This document shows positions 1 to 10,641 of a stretch of DNA of 64,000 nucleotides, one piece after another (position 1 is the first letter of the stretch; every line of letters starts with the position of its first letter). The stretch comes from Skeletonema tropicum (Eukaryota; Bacillariophyta; Thalassiosirophyceae; Thalassiosirales; Thalassiosiraceae). The DNA lies in contig CM074129.1 of assembly GCA_037178625.1 (NCBI GenBank), positions 682,001 to 746,000 of the forward strand. The letters are read 5' to 3'. The translations under genes were made by a program, and so were the position numbers. Below the pieces are notes generated by a model. That model did not search any database, was not told the DNA's origin, and worked only from the letters and a program-made list of their open reading frames with translations.

Positions 1-454
1 TTCTTGAGTACTGTTGCAGACTCACGAGATTAGGACGATCGATAGTTAGATTGCTCCCTATAGAACATTCTTTTGCTATGAAGAGTTGTCATAAATATAT
101 TGTATGAGCTGCCGTGTGTTAGCGGGCATAGCAACAGTTGATCTCGTCTTCTCTTGAAAGGTGAACCCAGAGGATTCAAAGAAGCAAGGATAGCTTACTC
201 AGTGATTGGTAAGTTCGTCGATGATGTATCAATGAGTCGATATGAATTAGCAAGCACTGTTTTGAGAGAGCGAATGAAGCAAATGATTCGTGAAGACACA
301 AGATGATATCTCTGCCTATCTGAATCGGACATCTCAACTTCGAAATGTTTTCTATCTTCTATCTAAACATACTTATTACCTACTACTTCTACCTACCAAG
401 GGTAAATAAATACCTATTATACATCATTTTAATTCCTCAAGGAAGCCCCAGCGG
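1..454. other. No gene recognised at the left edge
   Basis: No coding pattern, RNA gene or repeat boundary could be supported here. The segment lies downstream of the bestrophin-like gene, which reads away to the left, so part of it may be that gene's 3' UTR. Confidence 0.4.
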
Positions 455-1700
455 TTACACAGAGACACCCTTGGCAGGTTGCTTGGCCCCCATAATCGTA
501 GCACTAATCTCTAATGTTGCTTCCACGTAGTTGATCACACTCAAGTCTTCCAAGTCATCACCGTAGGGGTCAATCATCTTTATTCCAAGTGACCTAAGAC
601 CTCCAACGAAAATGCATTGCAAGAATACTATGATGCCCTGCAAGATATCCAATCCGATCGCCTTCTCGGCTCCCCATGAGCCCGCGTAGGCAGTATCAAT
701 GGCAAAGAGAGGCAAATACAAAGCCGAAAGCAACACCAAAAAGTGAATGTAAAAGAAGTGTGGTGGCTGATCAGTGTAATCGTACATTCCATCCATGGCT
801 GCACGGAAATCAACAATCTTGCTATGCATGAACGTCTCTTGATAGCTGTCAATATGTCCATCTTTTCTAGCTTGAGCCACGTCCATTTGACACCAAGTCA
901 CAAGCTCTTTCATGCATAAACCACTATTATCCATATCATGATGGCTTAATACCTTCAATTCCTCTGGAGTCAACAGTGGAGTCGCCAACTTGTTATCCGC
1001 GTTGTAATGATCAAAGAAAAATGTTTTGCTGTAAGGACTTCCCATCCCGATAGCATTCAATCCAACATATCCAGCAACATGCGCGGCGTTGAAGTGACGA
1101 ACCAATTTTTGTCCAACCTCAGGGGGGAGCTGTGTCCTAGCCACACCAGCAACGTCCTGGATCCTACCAGCGCATGCTTTACAGAATGAGTACATCTGGA
1201 GGAAGCGTCCATTGGTTTGGTTCACAAAGAGAACTAGAAAGAACGACAAGAAACCTCCGAGGATGCCAATGTTAGTTTTCGCAAGCATGTCTACCGATTC
1301 AGGAACGTAATCTATTTGGTTTGCCACAATTCGGATGCCGACATAGATTGACATGCTGAACCACGAGAGGGAGTCTGATGCAATCTCTTTCAAGCAAGTA
1401 CCGCTCCAGAACATAATGATCCTCCAAAATGGGAGTTCCGCCTGTTGAAAGATATATGTATATATACATGAGTTATGAATGAAATGAAGGTGGCGTATGA
1501 TGCAGTGAAGTAGTAATTACGATGCAACCAACTCACCCGAAGAAGAATTTCACGGCGCTTCCTCTCGATCTCTTTCAACTCCTTGAAGTTGGGACGAGTC
1601 TCGGCCTCACTCCGACAAGAATGGGCGTGGGAGACCCGGGCAAGGCATAGGCGCCGCCATCTCCTCCGCTAGGAACATCGCTATTCGTGGTGGTGGTCAT
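455..1700 (-). CDS. Bestrophin-family anion channel, two exons, unclear start
   Basis: The main exon (455-1441) encodes a hydrophobic protein. It has bestrophin (UPF0187) hallmarks: an early membrane segment followed by FVNQTNGRF, where the family has an Asn-rich turn, further C-terminal membrane helices, and the acidic signature DPYGDDLEDL, equivalent to the calcium-clasp NPFGxDxxD region. Bestrophins form pentameric chloride/bicarbonate channels; in diatoms some act at the thylakoid near the pyrenoid. A 95-nt GT-AG intron (1442-1536, donor GTGAGT, acceptor CAACAG) joins in phase 0 to an upstream exon ending in a basic stretch (KEIERKRREILLR). That exon frame stays open to about 1670 but has no ATG. 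An ATG at 1698-1700 opens a plausible Ser/Gly/Pro-rich N-terminus in a different frame, which suggests a one-base lesion or sequence error near 1610-1640. The family call is firm, but the N-terminus is unresolved. Confidence 0.72.
1442..1536 (-). other. Intron of the bestrophin-like gene
   Basis: On the minus strand the segment begins GTGAGT and ends CAACAG. Removing it joins the open frame ending ...ILLR to AELPFWRII in phase 0. It contains in-frame stops if read through, which supports splicing. Confidence 0.7.
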
Positions 1701-1945
1701 GGGGGAGAAGGAGGCAAATGAAACGGCAGGCTACCAACATTGTGTACATCTCTTACGTGCTGCTGGCGTTCATCATTTACATTTTACACACGTGTCATTT
1801 ACATTTTACATTTTACCACCACCTACCCGCCCATTCGTGAGTGATACTTCCTTATGTACATACACGTCACGTAAACCGGCAATACCTTCACCAACTATCA
1901 TAGAAGATGTTTAGTGAAAGTATAATATAATCTATCTATCTACTC

Positions 1946-2109
1946 TGCAACCATTGTTGCAAAATCTACAGAGGAATTCGTAGGAAGAAAATACCATATC
2001 AACATACCACCAAAAATCCTGTGATATGTTGCTCAATCTGGTGCTCACTTTGCAACTTCAAGTTAAAAATCGCTGCAAAAATCGCTTGCTTTTTGCAACT
2101 TTTGCAACA
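1946..2109. repeat. TTGCAAC-type short element, copy 1
   Basis: About 165 bp bounded by imperfect inverted TTGCAAC/GTTGCAA motifs. The left end reads GCAACCATTGTTGCAAAA and the right end reads TTTTTGCAACTTTTGCAAC. It shares the internal string CTACAGAGGAATTCGTAG and the right end with a second copy at 4128-4298 in the same orientation. The pair brackets the sulfotransferase gene. It resembles a MITE; no clean target duplication was identified. Confidence 0.55.
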
Positions 2110-2204
2110 GGAGTGTAACAGGCGGAACTCACAAAATAAGTTAAATTAATCAAATACAACACATACACACTATGCACTCCGTCAGAACTTCCAGTCTATC
2201 AGTT

Positions 2205-3668
2205 TCAGTGGAAGGCCTTTGCTTTTACAGCCTCATATTGCTTCTCATGCATAACTATTGCAAAATCGAAAATTTTCTGCTCATACTTGACAAACTCTCG
2301 AAAGATACCCATGAACTCATTGTCTTTACTCAATTCTGTCAACACAGAACCAGTCGAGATACTCTTCCTCTTTGATTTATTTATTGACACCTCCTCACCA
2401 ATGTACCTCGAAAACATTTCTTTTGCTTCTTCTTCTTTTCTCGCACTGGTTGAAGTATATCCCATTGCATGTTCAAACAGCTGCATAGATTGAGAGAATG
2501 TCTCAGTCATCCCTACTATCGCATTGTATCTCAGCAAGTTATCAATAGCAAGTTGGGCTTTGTGTGCCACCACTTCTTGTCGGGTTTGTTCCTGATCATA
2601 TTTCATCGCTCGTTGCTTTGGGGTGAGCAAATATTTGTAAATTGAGCTCACATACTCACCTTTTTCCCTAGAGCGACGGACTCTCTTTTTGATATCTTCC
2701 GCAGTGTCTTCGACTGTGTCTCTCTTGTTTTTGTTCCTTTGTTTTTGTTGATAGAGAATGTGACTGACAAATCTTGCCATTGGTTGGCGTAGGAAGACCA
2801 TATGTCTTACTTGAGCTGCATCATTACCATTTGTAGTAGCAGCCGCGTTTGAAAAGATATCATCCGCCATTCCAAAGCTTAAATGGCCACCCAAGATGTC
2901 ATAATGATCACGTAGGATTGCACTGCTGACACCTTTGTGGCTTTTTGGAGCATTGACTTTGGCTTCAATTTGACACTGCTTCACACTTAATCCTCGACAC
3001 GCGAACACTAACGCAAGTGACTTGTTGCAAACGGAGGCATATTCTCGGAAGAAGTCACGTACCGTCGATCCAGCAGTCTTGTAGACATGAACAAAAGCGA
3101 AGAAAGGTCGTTGGTTTGTGATGGGGTCGAGAGCTGTTTGTGCTTGTCTGTCTTTCTCGCCACAAGTCCATACGGTGGGTTCCACAGCCCTGGCAGCCAG
3201 CTCTGCAGTGTATTGTGAAAGTGGAGATTGCACTTCTGATTGCACTTCTTCTAAATCTACGATTTCTGTATCATGAAGCTTCTCTTCGTATGCTGCTGCT
3301 GCTGCCGCCGTGATAGCTTTCCGAGATCCAACTGTCTTGATAGCTTCAGCTTCCGTCAGATGCGTTTGCATGATGGATCCGTCACTCTGCGAATGGTAGC
3401 TTAGGTTTAAATGTGACTCTTGAACCAATGGAAATATCACCAGCATCAGCACCGCTGCGATCATTAATATGGATTTACATGAAGCAGCTTGAGAGTAGAA
3501 GATGTTGTGGAAAAGAGACTTCGACTTCGACTTTTTATGCTCATGCTCGTGTCTGGTTATTGCTGCGCTATCATCTGCACATGTGTAAACGGGTGGCAAA
3601 GACGATTTATGTCCTCTACCTCTCCGCCGAGCTGAGATCGATTCAAAGAGTACCATGATTACTTCCAT
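2205..3668 (-). CDS. Membrane-anchored Golgi-type sulfotransferase
   Basis: A 487-aa protein with type II membrane topology: a basic cytosolic head, one hydrophobic anchor at residues 66-83 (SILMIAAVLMLVIFPLV), an Ala-rich stem, then a lumenal catalytic domain. The PAPS 5'-phosphosulfate loop is visible at residues 190-207 (FAFVHVYKTAGSTVRDFF; the family pattern is FVHVPKTGGTS). The 3'-phosphate site is at about 292-303 (FLRQPMARFVSH). This layout fits the Sulfotransfer_2/heparan- or carbohydrate-sulfotransferase superfamily, which moves sulfate from PAPS to glycans in the Golgi. In an alga the likely acceptors are cell-surface or mucilage polysaccharides; that is inference. The usual Pro of the P-loop is Tyr here. 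The start at 3668 gives MEVIM; the next Met is four residues later. There are no introns. Confidence 0.8.
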   Translation of the reverse strand: MEVIMVLFESISARRRGRGHKSSLPPVYTCADDSAAITRHEHEHKKSKSKSLFHNIFYSQAASCKSILMIAAVLMLVIFPLVQESHLNLSYHSQSDGSIMQTHLTEAEAIKTVGSRKAITAAAAAAYEEKLHDTEIVDLEEVQSEVQSPLSQYTAELAARAVEPTVWTCGEKDRQAQTALDPITNQRPFFAFVHVYKTAGSTVRDFFREYASVCNKSLALVFACRGLSVKQCQIEAKVNAPKSHKGVSSAILRDHYDILGGHLSFGMADDIFSNAAATTNGNDAAQVRHMVFLRQPMARFVSHILYQQKQRNKNKRDTVEDTAEDIKKRVRRSREKGEYVSSIYKYLLTPKQRAMKYDQEQTRQEVVAHKAQLAIDNLLRYNAIVGMTETFSQSMQLFEHAMGYTSTSARKEEEAKEMFSRYIGEEVSINKSKRKSISTGSVLTELSKDNEFMGIFREFVKYEQKIFDFAIVMHEKQYEAVKAKAFH

Positions 3669-4127
3669 TATTATGAGCTACCATAAGTAAGTAGCAGTTT
3701 AGTTGTACCACCAACGACAACCGAATACAATACTTCGACGCTTGAGCAGAAGAGTTGAGAAGTGAGCGAGATGGTGGAAAAAACGGCTATATTCTTTCTT
3801 CAAAAGAGAGAGAAAGGTATTGTGTACAATACATACCAGAGAGTTAGAGATAGCCATCTCAAAAACTCCGCCAAGTCTGAAAATGACAAAAACACTTGCT
3901 TTTTGCTTTGCTATGAGGCGGGGACAATTTAATCTTTGAGTTACTCCTATATAGGAGTACTATTAATACCCCCCCCCCTCTAGACACCGGTTTCAGGGCT
4001 AGTGGTTCAGTGGTTCCCCTGAGTGGATTTTTACCCCCGCCGTGAGGACCACTAACAAACCTCCAACTGGATGGCATGTAGGGAGCACACAACACCAACA
4101 CAATGGTACAATGGTATTAACCCGGAT

Positions 4128-4298
4128 TTGCAACCCAAGTAGCAAAAGCTACAGAGGAATTCGTAGCGTGATTATACAATAAAAATATATCACGGTCAGG
4201 AGCGTGGTATGTCGGTCTTAAGGTATTTTATGGTCATTTTGCAACCGAAGTTGCAAAAATCGTTGCAAAAAAGCATGCTTTTTGCAACTTTTGCAACC
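4128..4298. repeat. TTGCAAC-type short element, copy 2
   Basis: This is a second copy of the repeat at 1946-2109, in the same orientation. It keeps CTACAGAGGAATTCGTAG near the left end and GCTTTTTGCAACTTTTGCAAC at the right end, with a different middle. It lies inside the 3916-6820 element. A shorter relic (GTTGCAAAAATAGTTGCAAA) sits at 5329-5348. Confidence 0.55.
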
Positions 4299-5453
4299 CA
4301 AAGTAAACGCAGTGTGACAGTGCAGAGCGGTCATTGGTCACACTTCTTTTCCATCGCTCCGGCGCCTATCACCGTCACCATACATACCCAGCTAGATCAA
4401 CACACTATCATCTACGACCCTGCGATAGCAGAATACATTGTATGACGATCCCACAAGGCAGCTGAATCGAATGGTATGACTGATGTCGAACGTTATCGAT
4501 CATCTAGTAGAGAGACGTATCGTCCATACCATACATCAGCGGCTGACATATATTGTGTATGTGTGCCGACACAAATATCACGTTTGGTGTAATAAAAAAC
4601 GAGTAATAGTGTATAGAGGATTATGTACGGGGTACAATGATGGCGCACTCACTACTTACATGGGTATAGCGTACTGATTGATGAGTCAGTTGGCAGCAGA
4701 AGATGAAAATTGACTTGAAAAGCTAATTCAACACACATAATGCACACATGTTCATGGCATTGGGTAATAGGATATATTAGATCTTCCCGAGACACTGCAA
4801 ATAACATAACATTAAATAGCAACTAATTATTGAAGGAAAGTGTGTACGACTTATCATTGAAAAGCATTTTGCCATATGATAGGATGTCAGGGATAAGCGC
4901 AACACACATCACCCTCTTAGACGACAACATTGACCACCACTCGTCTGACCACACTCAGAGATAGCAACGATAATATTTCAAACAACATCTCACGTCCATG
5001 CTGTTGTCCTAGATGTGATCTTCCCTCCGGTTTGGATTGATTTGCTGTGAGAAACTTACATGCTGCAAGCACACGCGTGCCTCTTTTTCAATGATGCTCT
5101 CAGTGATTGCATAACACTAATGACAACGATCGACGGCTCTGACGGAAGCTCACAATATGCAATACCATTTCATGGCCAATGGCGATGGCTGAACGACGAA
5201 CCAAGGGCAAAAGAAGCGGATGTCATGGTAGGCATGTCTTGTGTCTTCGTCTTCGTCATAGAGAAAAATCACATCTTGCAAATATTTTCATGTGTGACTA
5301 CTATGTGACCATGTATGTGATTACACGGTTGCAAAAATAGTTGCAAATACTCCGAGTACAAGCGTAGTACTACCCTCTAACAACACTATTAGTTGAGTTA
5401 TTTTTTACATCGCTTGGTTCTAAACTCATCGGCTGCCGCCCCCCAGCATCGCC

Positions 5454-6673
5454 ATGGTGCTCATTGATGTGCATTTCTATAGGAGCACGAAAACAGTTAA
5501 TGCAATGATCCGCACGAAGGTGCGGGCAAATGATGACCATTCGGATCTTCTGCTGACTGTTGTGAAGAAGGGTGTCAAAAAGAAGCTCTTCAGGTTAAGG
5601 TGTTGCAGTCAAAATTGAAAGCTGCTGAAGAGATTGCGTCTCGCAACCTTCAAGAGGAATGGGCGAAGTCAATTGCAGCTCCTCTTGGGGACATTCGAAA
5701 GCGGTTTGCTACTTTGAACACAGGTCGTCGACCCGTTGTAGTCAGGGATCGTGTTCCACGTCAAGATGTTGAAGCCCTCTATGACGAGCTCAAACAGATT
5801 GATTCGCATTACACTAGCAGTTGTACGAATAAGGAACATCTTGAGAAAGTACCATTGCTGACAGAATTCTTGGCGAAGCATGCCATAATCACTCCATACA
5901 GCTTCGACTTGATCAAATAATGTTCCGACGAATCTTGCTGCAGTGAATTGAAGACTCCTCCACAATTCCGTAATGTTGCCCTACAGAGACAGCCAACACC
6001 AATCATAAATCCCAGACGGACGGAGCATTTTTATTCTCGCGATGAAGCCATTACTATGTTCGCAGGCAATGAGGATGCTCTCACAGATTTTTCTGATCTA
6101 CCTTCTTACAAGAGTAAAGGAGCAGAGACAAAAGCACAACGTGATAGAGCTGTCGCCAAAGAGCTCAAGCTTAAAAGTTGGGACCCGAAGAAATTAAGAA
6201 GTTTTATTGTCTGCTACTTTTGTGGAAAGCGTCGCTGCATTTATTCCCCTTCGGAAGCGGATTTTGCTAGAGGAAGCGCAGCTCTTAAGGCAAAGCTTGA
6301 GTCTTTGTCTGATAGGTATTCGTGTGGTGATTTGATATTTGGCGATGAAGATGATATGAGTAAGATTATTGTTCAGAAGTTGAACTTGACCTGCGAGTCT
6401 CAAATTGAACCAAGCTACTACAAAAATGATGGCCGCACATTGAAACTGAAACCTATTTGTGTTCATTGCGGAGAGTCAGAGTCGGGAGCTGCTGGAAGTT
6501 TTCTTCTGGGGCAAGAGCAATTGAGACAACGCAATTTGACGGGTGGTTACAAATGCTCACCCATTTGTATCATGTGCCTTCAGAGTGGCAAGAAGGTTGT
6601 CAAGGGGAAGGCGAAAGATAATTTAGAAGCACGAGCGGAGCAGGCACGTGCAAATGCAACGAGTAACAACTAA
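5454..6673 (+). pseudogene. Cysteine-rich element-borne protein, frameshift and nonsense
   Basis: The reading frame starts at an ATG in good context (GCCATGG, 5454). It runs through a basic Lys-rich stretch and then shifts frame near 5597. The next frame (5600-5917) is followed by an in-frame TAA at 5918-5920. The same frame then continues without a break to 6673, starting with a Cys-rich patch (CSDESCC). The distal part holds candidate zinc-binding pairs: CYFCGKRRC, CVHCGE and CSPICIMC. Together about 405 codons would be present in an intact ancestor. No catalytic transposase motif was recognised. Its position between inverted ends suggests an element-encoded protein, now disabled in this copy unless the lesions are sequence errors. 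Function is unknown. Confidence 0.5.
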
Positions 6674-6988
6674 GATCATACACAACCATGCCCACTACGA
6701 CCTACTCTACTACAGCCTCTACACCGGGGGTAAAAATTACGGGGGTAGAAAAGTTGACCCCCCCCCTCACCCCAGCAAGCTGCGCTTAATAGTAACTTGA
6801 AGATTAAATTGTCCCCGCCTGATACTTAGCCCAGATTTAGGGGACAACATGGGCAGTTTTCTGGGCGTTTTTACAAATAGGGGGACAAACTGGCCTTTTT
6901 TCTCAAAATAAATGTGTTTTAGTTTGGATGATCACGCGCAATTTGTTAGGCTCGCGTTTCTATGCCAGCGCAGTTTTGGTTTTGAGTT

Positions 6989-7310
6989 CAAGGGAATAAC
7001 TATGGGGGTCAAACGTGCTTGATTTACGCGGGGCGCGCCAGAATGACATTCGAGAAATTTTTTGACGCTTCAAAAAGGGGTCAAATCGTCACGCTAACTA
7101 ACACCATGTTAATTAACCTTTCGACATGACACTACAATTCGATCGACCTCTTCCAATGAAACAATCCAATGGCAGAACCTTGCTCTACACTCGTAGCCCC
7201 ACCACTCTAGCCCTTATTTGGCCGTCATAGCTGCTATATTCGCCGAGAACGAGGCCCTCGAAAATTACCAATTGTGGCCGACGCCGAAATCCACCACTTT
7301 TAAACATGTC
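6989..7310 (+). repeat. Left terminal inverted repeat of the P-like element
   Basis: The arm matches the reverse complement of 11487-11796 almost throughout, with visible differences at the 7026-7040 indel and at 7104. It ends at the start codon of the transposase and must contain that gene's promoter and 5' UTR. Confidence 0.85.
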
Positions 7311-10300
7311 CGCCGGAGACGAACTGGCAAAGGACTTGTCGCTCAAACAACTCCAAGGAATTCTGGCAGGGAATACTGATCGGTTCGAGAGCCTCAATTG
7401 GGTAGGGGTTGAAGAGAATATCCTCGTCAAACTCTTTCCTTATGACAAAAAATATGGTAAACTCCATCCACCTATAACTTACTTGACGTCTGCCGAGCGA
7501 GTGCGAGAATGGAGAAAGATAGGCAAGGGTGATCAGCAATACAAAATTGATCAGGCCGAGGAGCAGCAAAGGAAGGAGACGAAAAGGACCTCAAGAAGAC
7601 GTCGTGCTAGTGGTCGAGCTAGTGTGGAAGAGGAGCACAGCGATGATGTTCCTGCAAAGGACGGCAGTCAACAGCAGTATGCATCGCCGCCGAATAAAGT
7701 TAGTACAGCCAAAAAGAGGAGAGTGGATAGGGAAGAGGGCGGGGGAGGGGATGACAATGAAGTAGATCGGCTTGTCCCGGGGGGAGAAGGCGTTTCCTCA
7801 CCACCGCTTTTTCATCGACCAACTGATCCGCTGGAGGTAGAACACGAGGAGACGATAACGTATCAACCAGTTGACTCCACCAAATGTCGGGGAATTTCAA
7901 CGTTCACCATAGATGGAACCAACATTAAAGACAAGGATAAAGTGAATGATGGATTCAATCACTTGGTGGGGAATGTCTTTCGCTACAAGGCTAGCTACTT
8001 ATCAAACAATCGGTGTGTATGGCCCTATGGGCGTGATGTTGCAGGCTTTATCGTAAATCACAACGCCAAGAAGAATGATGAAGATGACGCCGAAGATGAA
8101 CCCCCGTTTACATGGAAGTGCATCGAAGTCGATGACGATCCAAACATTGTTACGTATGCGTTCAGTCATAGGGATTGTTCGGGTGCAAAACTTGAAGGCA
8201 AACAGCTGTGTGGGGCATGTTTCCGAAAGCAATATAAACTTTACGAACTGTGCAAAAAAGAAGTAACCCAGCGTGAACAGTCAAAGAAGGATCCGATTCA
8301 ACACGGCCCGCACGGCCTGTTGTACTACAAGAGCCCATCCATTATTTTCCCACATCTCGGGGCAATGTCAAAACAGATTAAAGTACTTCGTACAACCGTC
8401 TGGAAGAAGGAAGATGTCATCAAAGCATTGTCGAAGAGAAGTGTTGAAATTTCGAATGTGGATGCTGGCTACCTGTTTGAGAAGAAAAAACTGAAGAAGG
8501 CATATAAAAAGATGAAAAAAAAGCTTCAGGTAGGCCAACAGGAAGTTTTTGATGTTCTCTTTCAGGAGTGTATAACGGTAAGCAGAAAAGTTGAAGAGCA
8601 GGTGAACGCAAAGGGTCATTTATACTCTCCATTGTTGATACGGTTCGCGATCATGCTACGGAGCAGTGTGTCTCAATCGAAATACGATCTCTTTCGCCGA
8701 GTTTTTGGCCTTCCCACGAATGCTACACTTTGTGAGTATCGCTCAGCAGACACAACAACTGAAGATGGACTCATGCATGAAACTTGCAGGCAGCAATCTA
8801 TTGCGATGCATGATTTGAAGGTTCCAAGGGGGGATTTTCGATGGCATCTGGCTCTATCGTTTGATTCTCATACGGTAAAGGAAATGCTTGGTAAGTTCTG
8901 TGACAATGATATGTCTGGAAAGATTTTTTTATCAAAGCTCACACATTTAGTTGATTGTCAGTCTTCTGTCACCACACAAAACGAATTGTAGGTTATGCTA
9001 ATGATGCCTTTGAGAAAGATGTCATCTTAGAAGAATTTAAACGTATGACTGAAGAGGAGATGGCGGCAGATGAGGCGGGAGAGGGGGCAAGAAACGAGTC
9101 CATGGAAACGAACACTGAAGATGCTGAGGAGGCTGACGAGGATGGTGAAGAAGTGGTGGCCAAGGTCGCGAAGAAGAAAAAGAAGGAGGAGAAGAAGGGA
9201 CTTGCTCTTGGGAAGCATTACTATGCTTTTGTGGTGCAGAGCGTAACTAGCTCAGGTACTCCTGTTCGCTTCATTGCGGCGAGGTACTGTGTTGCCAATA
9301 TGTCGCATTGCTGGCTCCGGTTGAAGCTCGAGTATATTGAGGGTGCCCTTGCCTTTTATGGTTTCATTGCTTGTGCTGAGAGTTTTGATGGTGCATCAGA
9401 GAATAGGTCGTATATATGCAATCGTATCACCATGACCTTCCGAGATTTATGCAAAGAGCTATTACAGAAGAATCCGCTAGATGCAGAACTTGAGGAACAT
9501 TGGGATGATTTGCAAAGAAAGGCCAGAATTGCCATGGGGGAGGAGGAGGAACAGCAGCAGCAGCAGCAGCAGCATGAGGAGGAAGATAGCGGTGACAGAG
9601 ATGAAGATGTGGACATGGAGTTGAATACGGAGGAAATGGAGTTGGAGCACCGAAAGTACGCTGAAGAAGACTTACCTTGGGATATGGGAGTGGCCTTTGA
9701 ACATCCAACTGTTGACGGAGTGATTATTGTTGCCGCCGCTGACATGGGTCACACCTTGAAAAAGAAAAGGAATGCCATGAAACATAGTGGAAATGATGAC
9801 AAAAAACGTGACCTTCATTTGAACGGACTTCCAATCAATCTACGGATGGCGTACGAGGTTTGGCAAAAGACTCCGGATGGTGATCCTTCCAATCCTGACC
9901 TGCAGCAATATCGAAATCTCTCAAAAAGTGTATTTGTTCCGACATCCAAGTCCGCCATGAGAACTAGTGATGCAGCTAGAGCTCAGGGGAACACAATGAA
10001 GTCGATGTTACAAGATTATGGGCACACGAGACCTGACAGAGCAGGCCCTCGTACCTACGACTCATATATACAACATTGCGAGATGACTGATCATTGGGTG
10101 AACGTTATGAATGCTACTCTCTCCAAAGGCTGTGAATTAATTTCGTCGACAACGCATCGTCATATCTACGATCTATGTGACTACGTCAAATACCTCAAGA
10201 ATTGGAAGGATAGCGTGTCTGATCCTAATCTCTTCTTTCCATTTTCAACATACCAGGATGCCTGTTGGACTTCATTTGGGCCGGTGGTGCTCGCTCTACA

Positions 10301-10604
10301 TTATTTACCGAAGCATCCAGGGCACACAATAAACCAAATGCACCTTGGGTCAGATCCGTGCGAAACGACTTTCAATTTGAGTCGAAATGCAAATCCAAAT
10401 GCATCTAAGAAAGATACAGACCACATCATGGCTGGTCTACATGGTGGTATCATATCAAATTTGGCTGCTAGTAGAAACGGCAATGTAGGACAGAAGACAA
10501 CATATTTTAGCAATGAACTGGATGTTGGAAAGATCAAACGGGAAAGTAAAAGCAAAAGGCGGAAAAGTAAAAGCAAAAGCCGGAAAAGCAAAAGGCGGAA
10601 ATGA
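7306..10604 (+). CDS. P-element/THAP9-type transposase, two exons
   Basis: Exon 1 (7306-8890) and exon 2 (8962-10604) join across a 71-nt intron in phase 1 to give about 1,075 aa. The unspliced frame stops at 8991. Splicing restores the typical P-family first-Asp block: SFDSHTVKEML runs into CHHTKRIVGYAND, matching the family pattern of Asp, then a Tyr/Phe-x-x-x-T-x-x-x-V-G-[FY] block. Further family marks are FAIMLRSSVSQSKYDLFRR...LP (447-470), SFDGASENRSY with a second candidate Asp near 671, ADMGHTLKKKRNAM near 787-800 (the family D-x-x-H-x-x-K-x-x-RN block), and a late TTFNLSRNANPN segment. No THAP zinc finger is obvious. Instead there is a basic patch (93-100) and CSGAKLEGKQLCGACFRK (291-308). 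Acidic inserts and a Gln run interrupt the catalytic part. The C-terminus is a Lys/Arg/Ser tail, likely nuclear localisation. It presumably cuts and pastes DNA at the 6989/11796 ends. Confidence 0.8.
8891..8961 (+). other. Intron in the P-like transposase
   Basis: It has donor GGTAAGTTC and acceptor GATTGTCAG, and is 71 nt long. Removal fuses codon 529 from one base of exon 1 and two of exon 2, and restores a conserved block around the first catalytic Asp. Retention ends the protein at residue 561. Confidence 0.78.
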
Positions 10605-10641
10605 TTTGGTACTAATTCATATAATTTTATTCTTATTCATT

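Larger units (their letters stand above)
3916..6820 (+). mobile_element. 2.9-kb DNA element with inverted ends and a broken ORF
   Basis: The left end AGGCGGGGACAATTTAATCT is repeated in inverse at the right end (6800-6820), with 21 perfect bases. A looser inner part follows (AGTTACT, then C-runs on both sides). The ends enclose 2,905 bp with a single degraded coding region (5454-6673). Eight-base flanks (TTGCTATG versus GATACTTA) do not match, so the exact edges or the target duplication are uncertain. The superfamily is not recognised. The left 1.5 kb is non-coding apart from a TTGCAAC repeat at 4128-4298. Confidence 0.55.

Noticed and set aside
9356..9745. Ser-rich antisense ORF (129 aa) opposite the transposase
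   Set aside because: Shadow of the acidic/Gln-rich coding sequence (GAG/CAG codons read in reverse).
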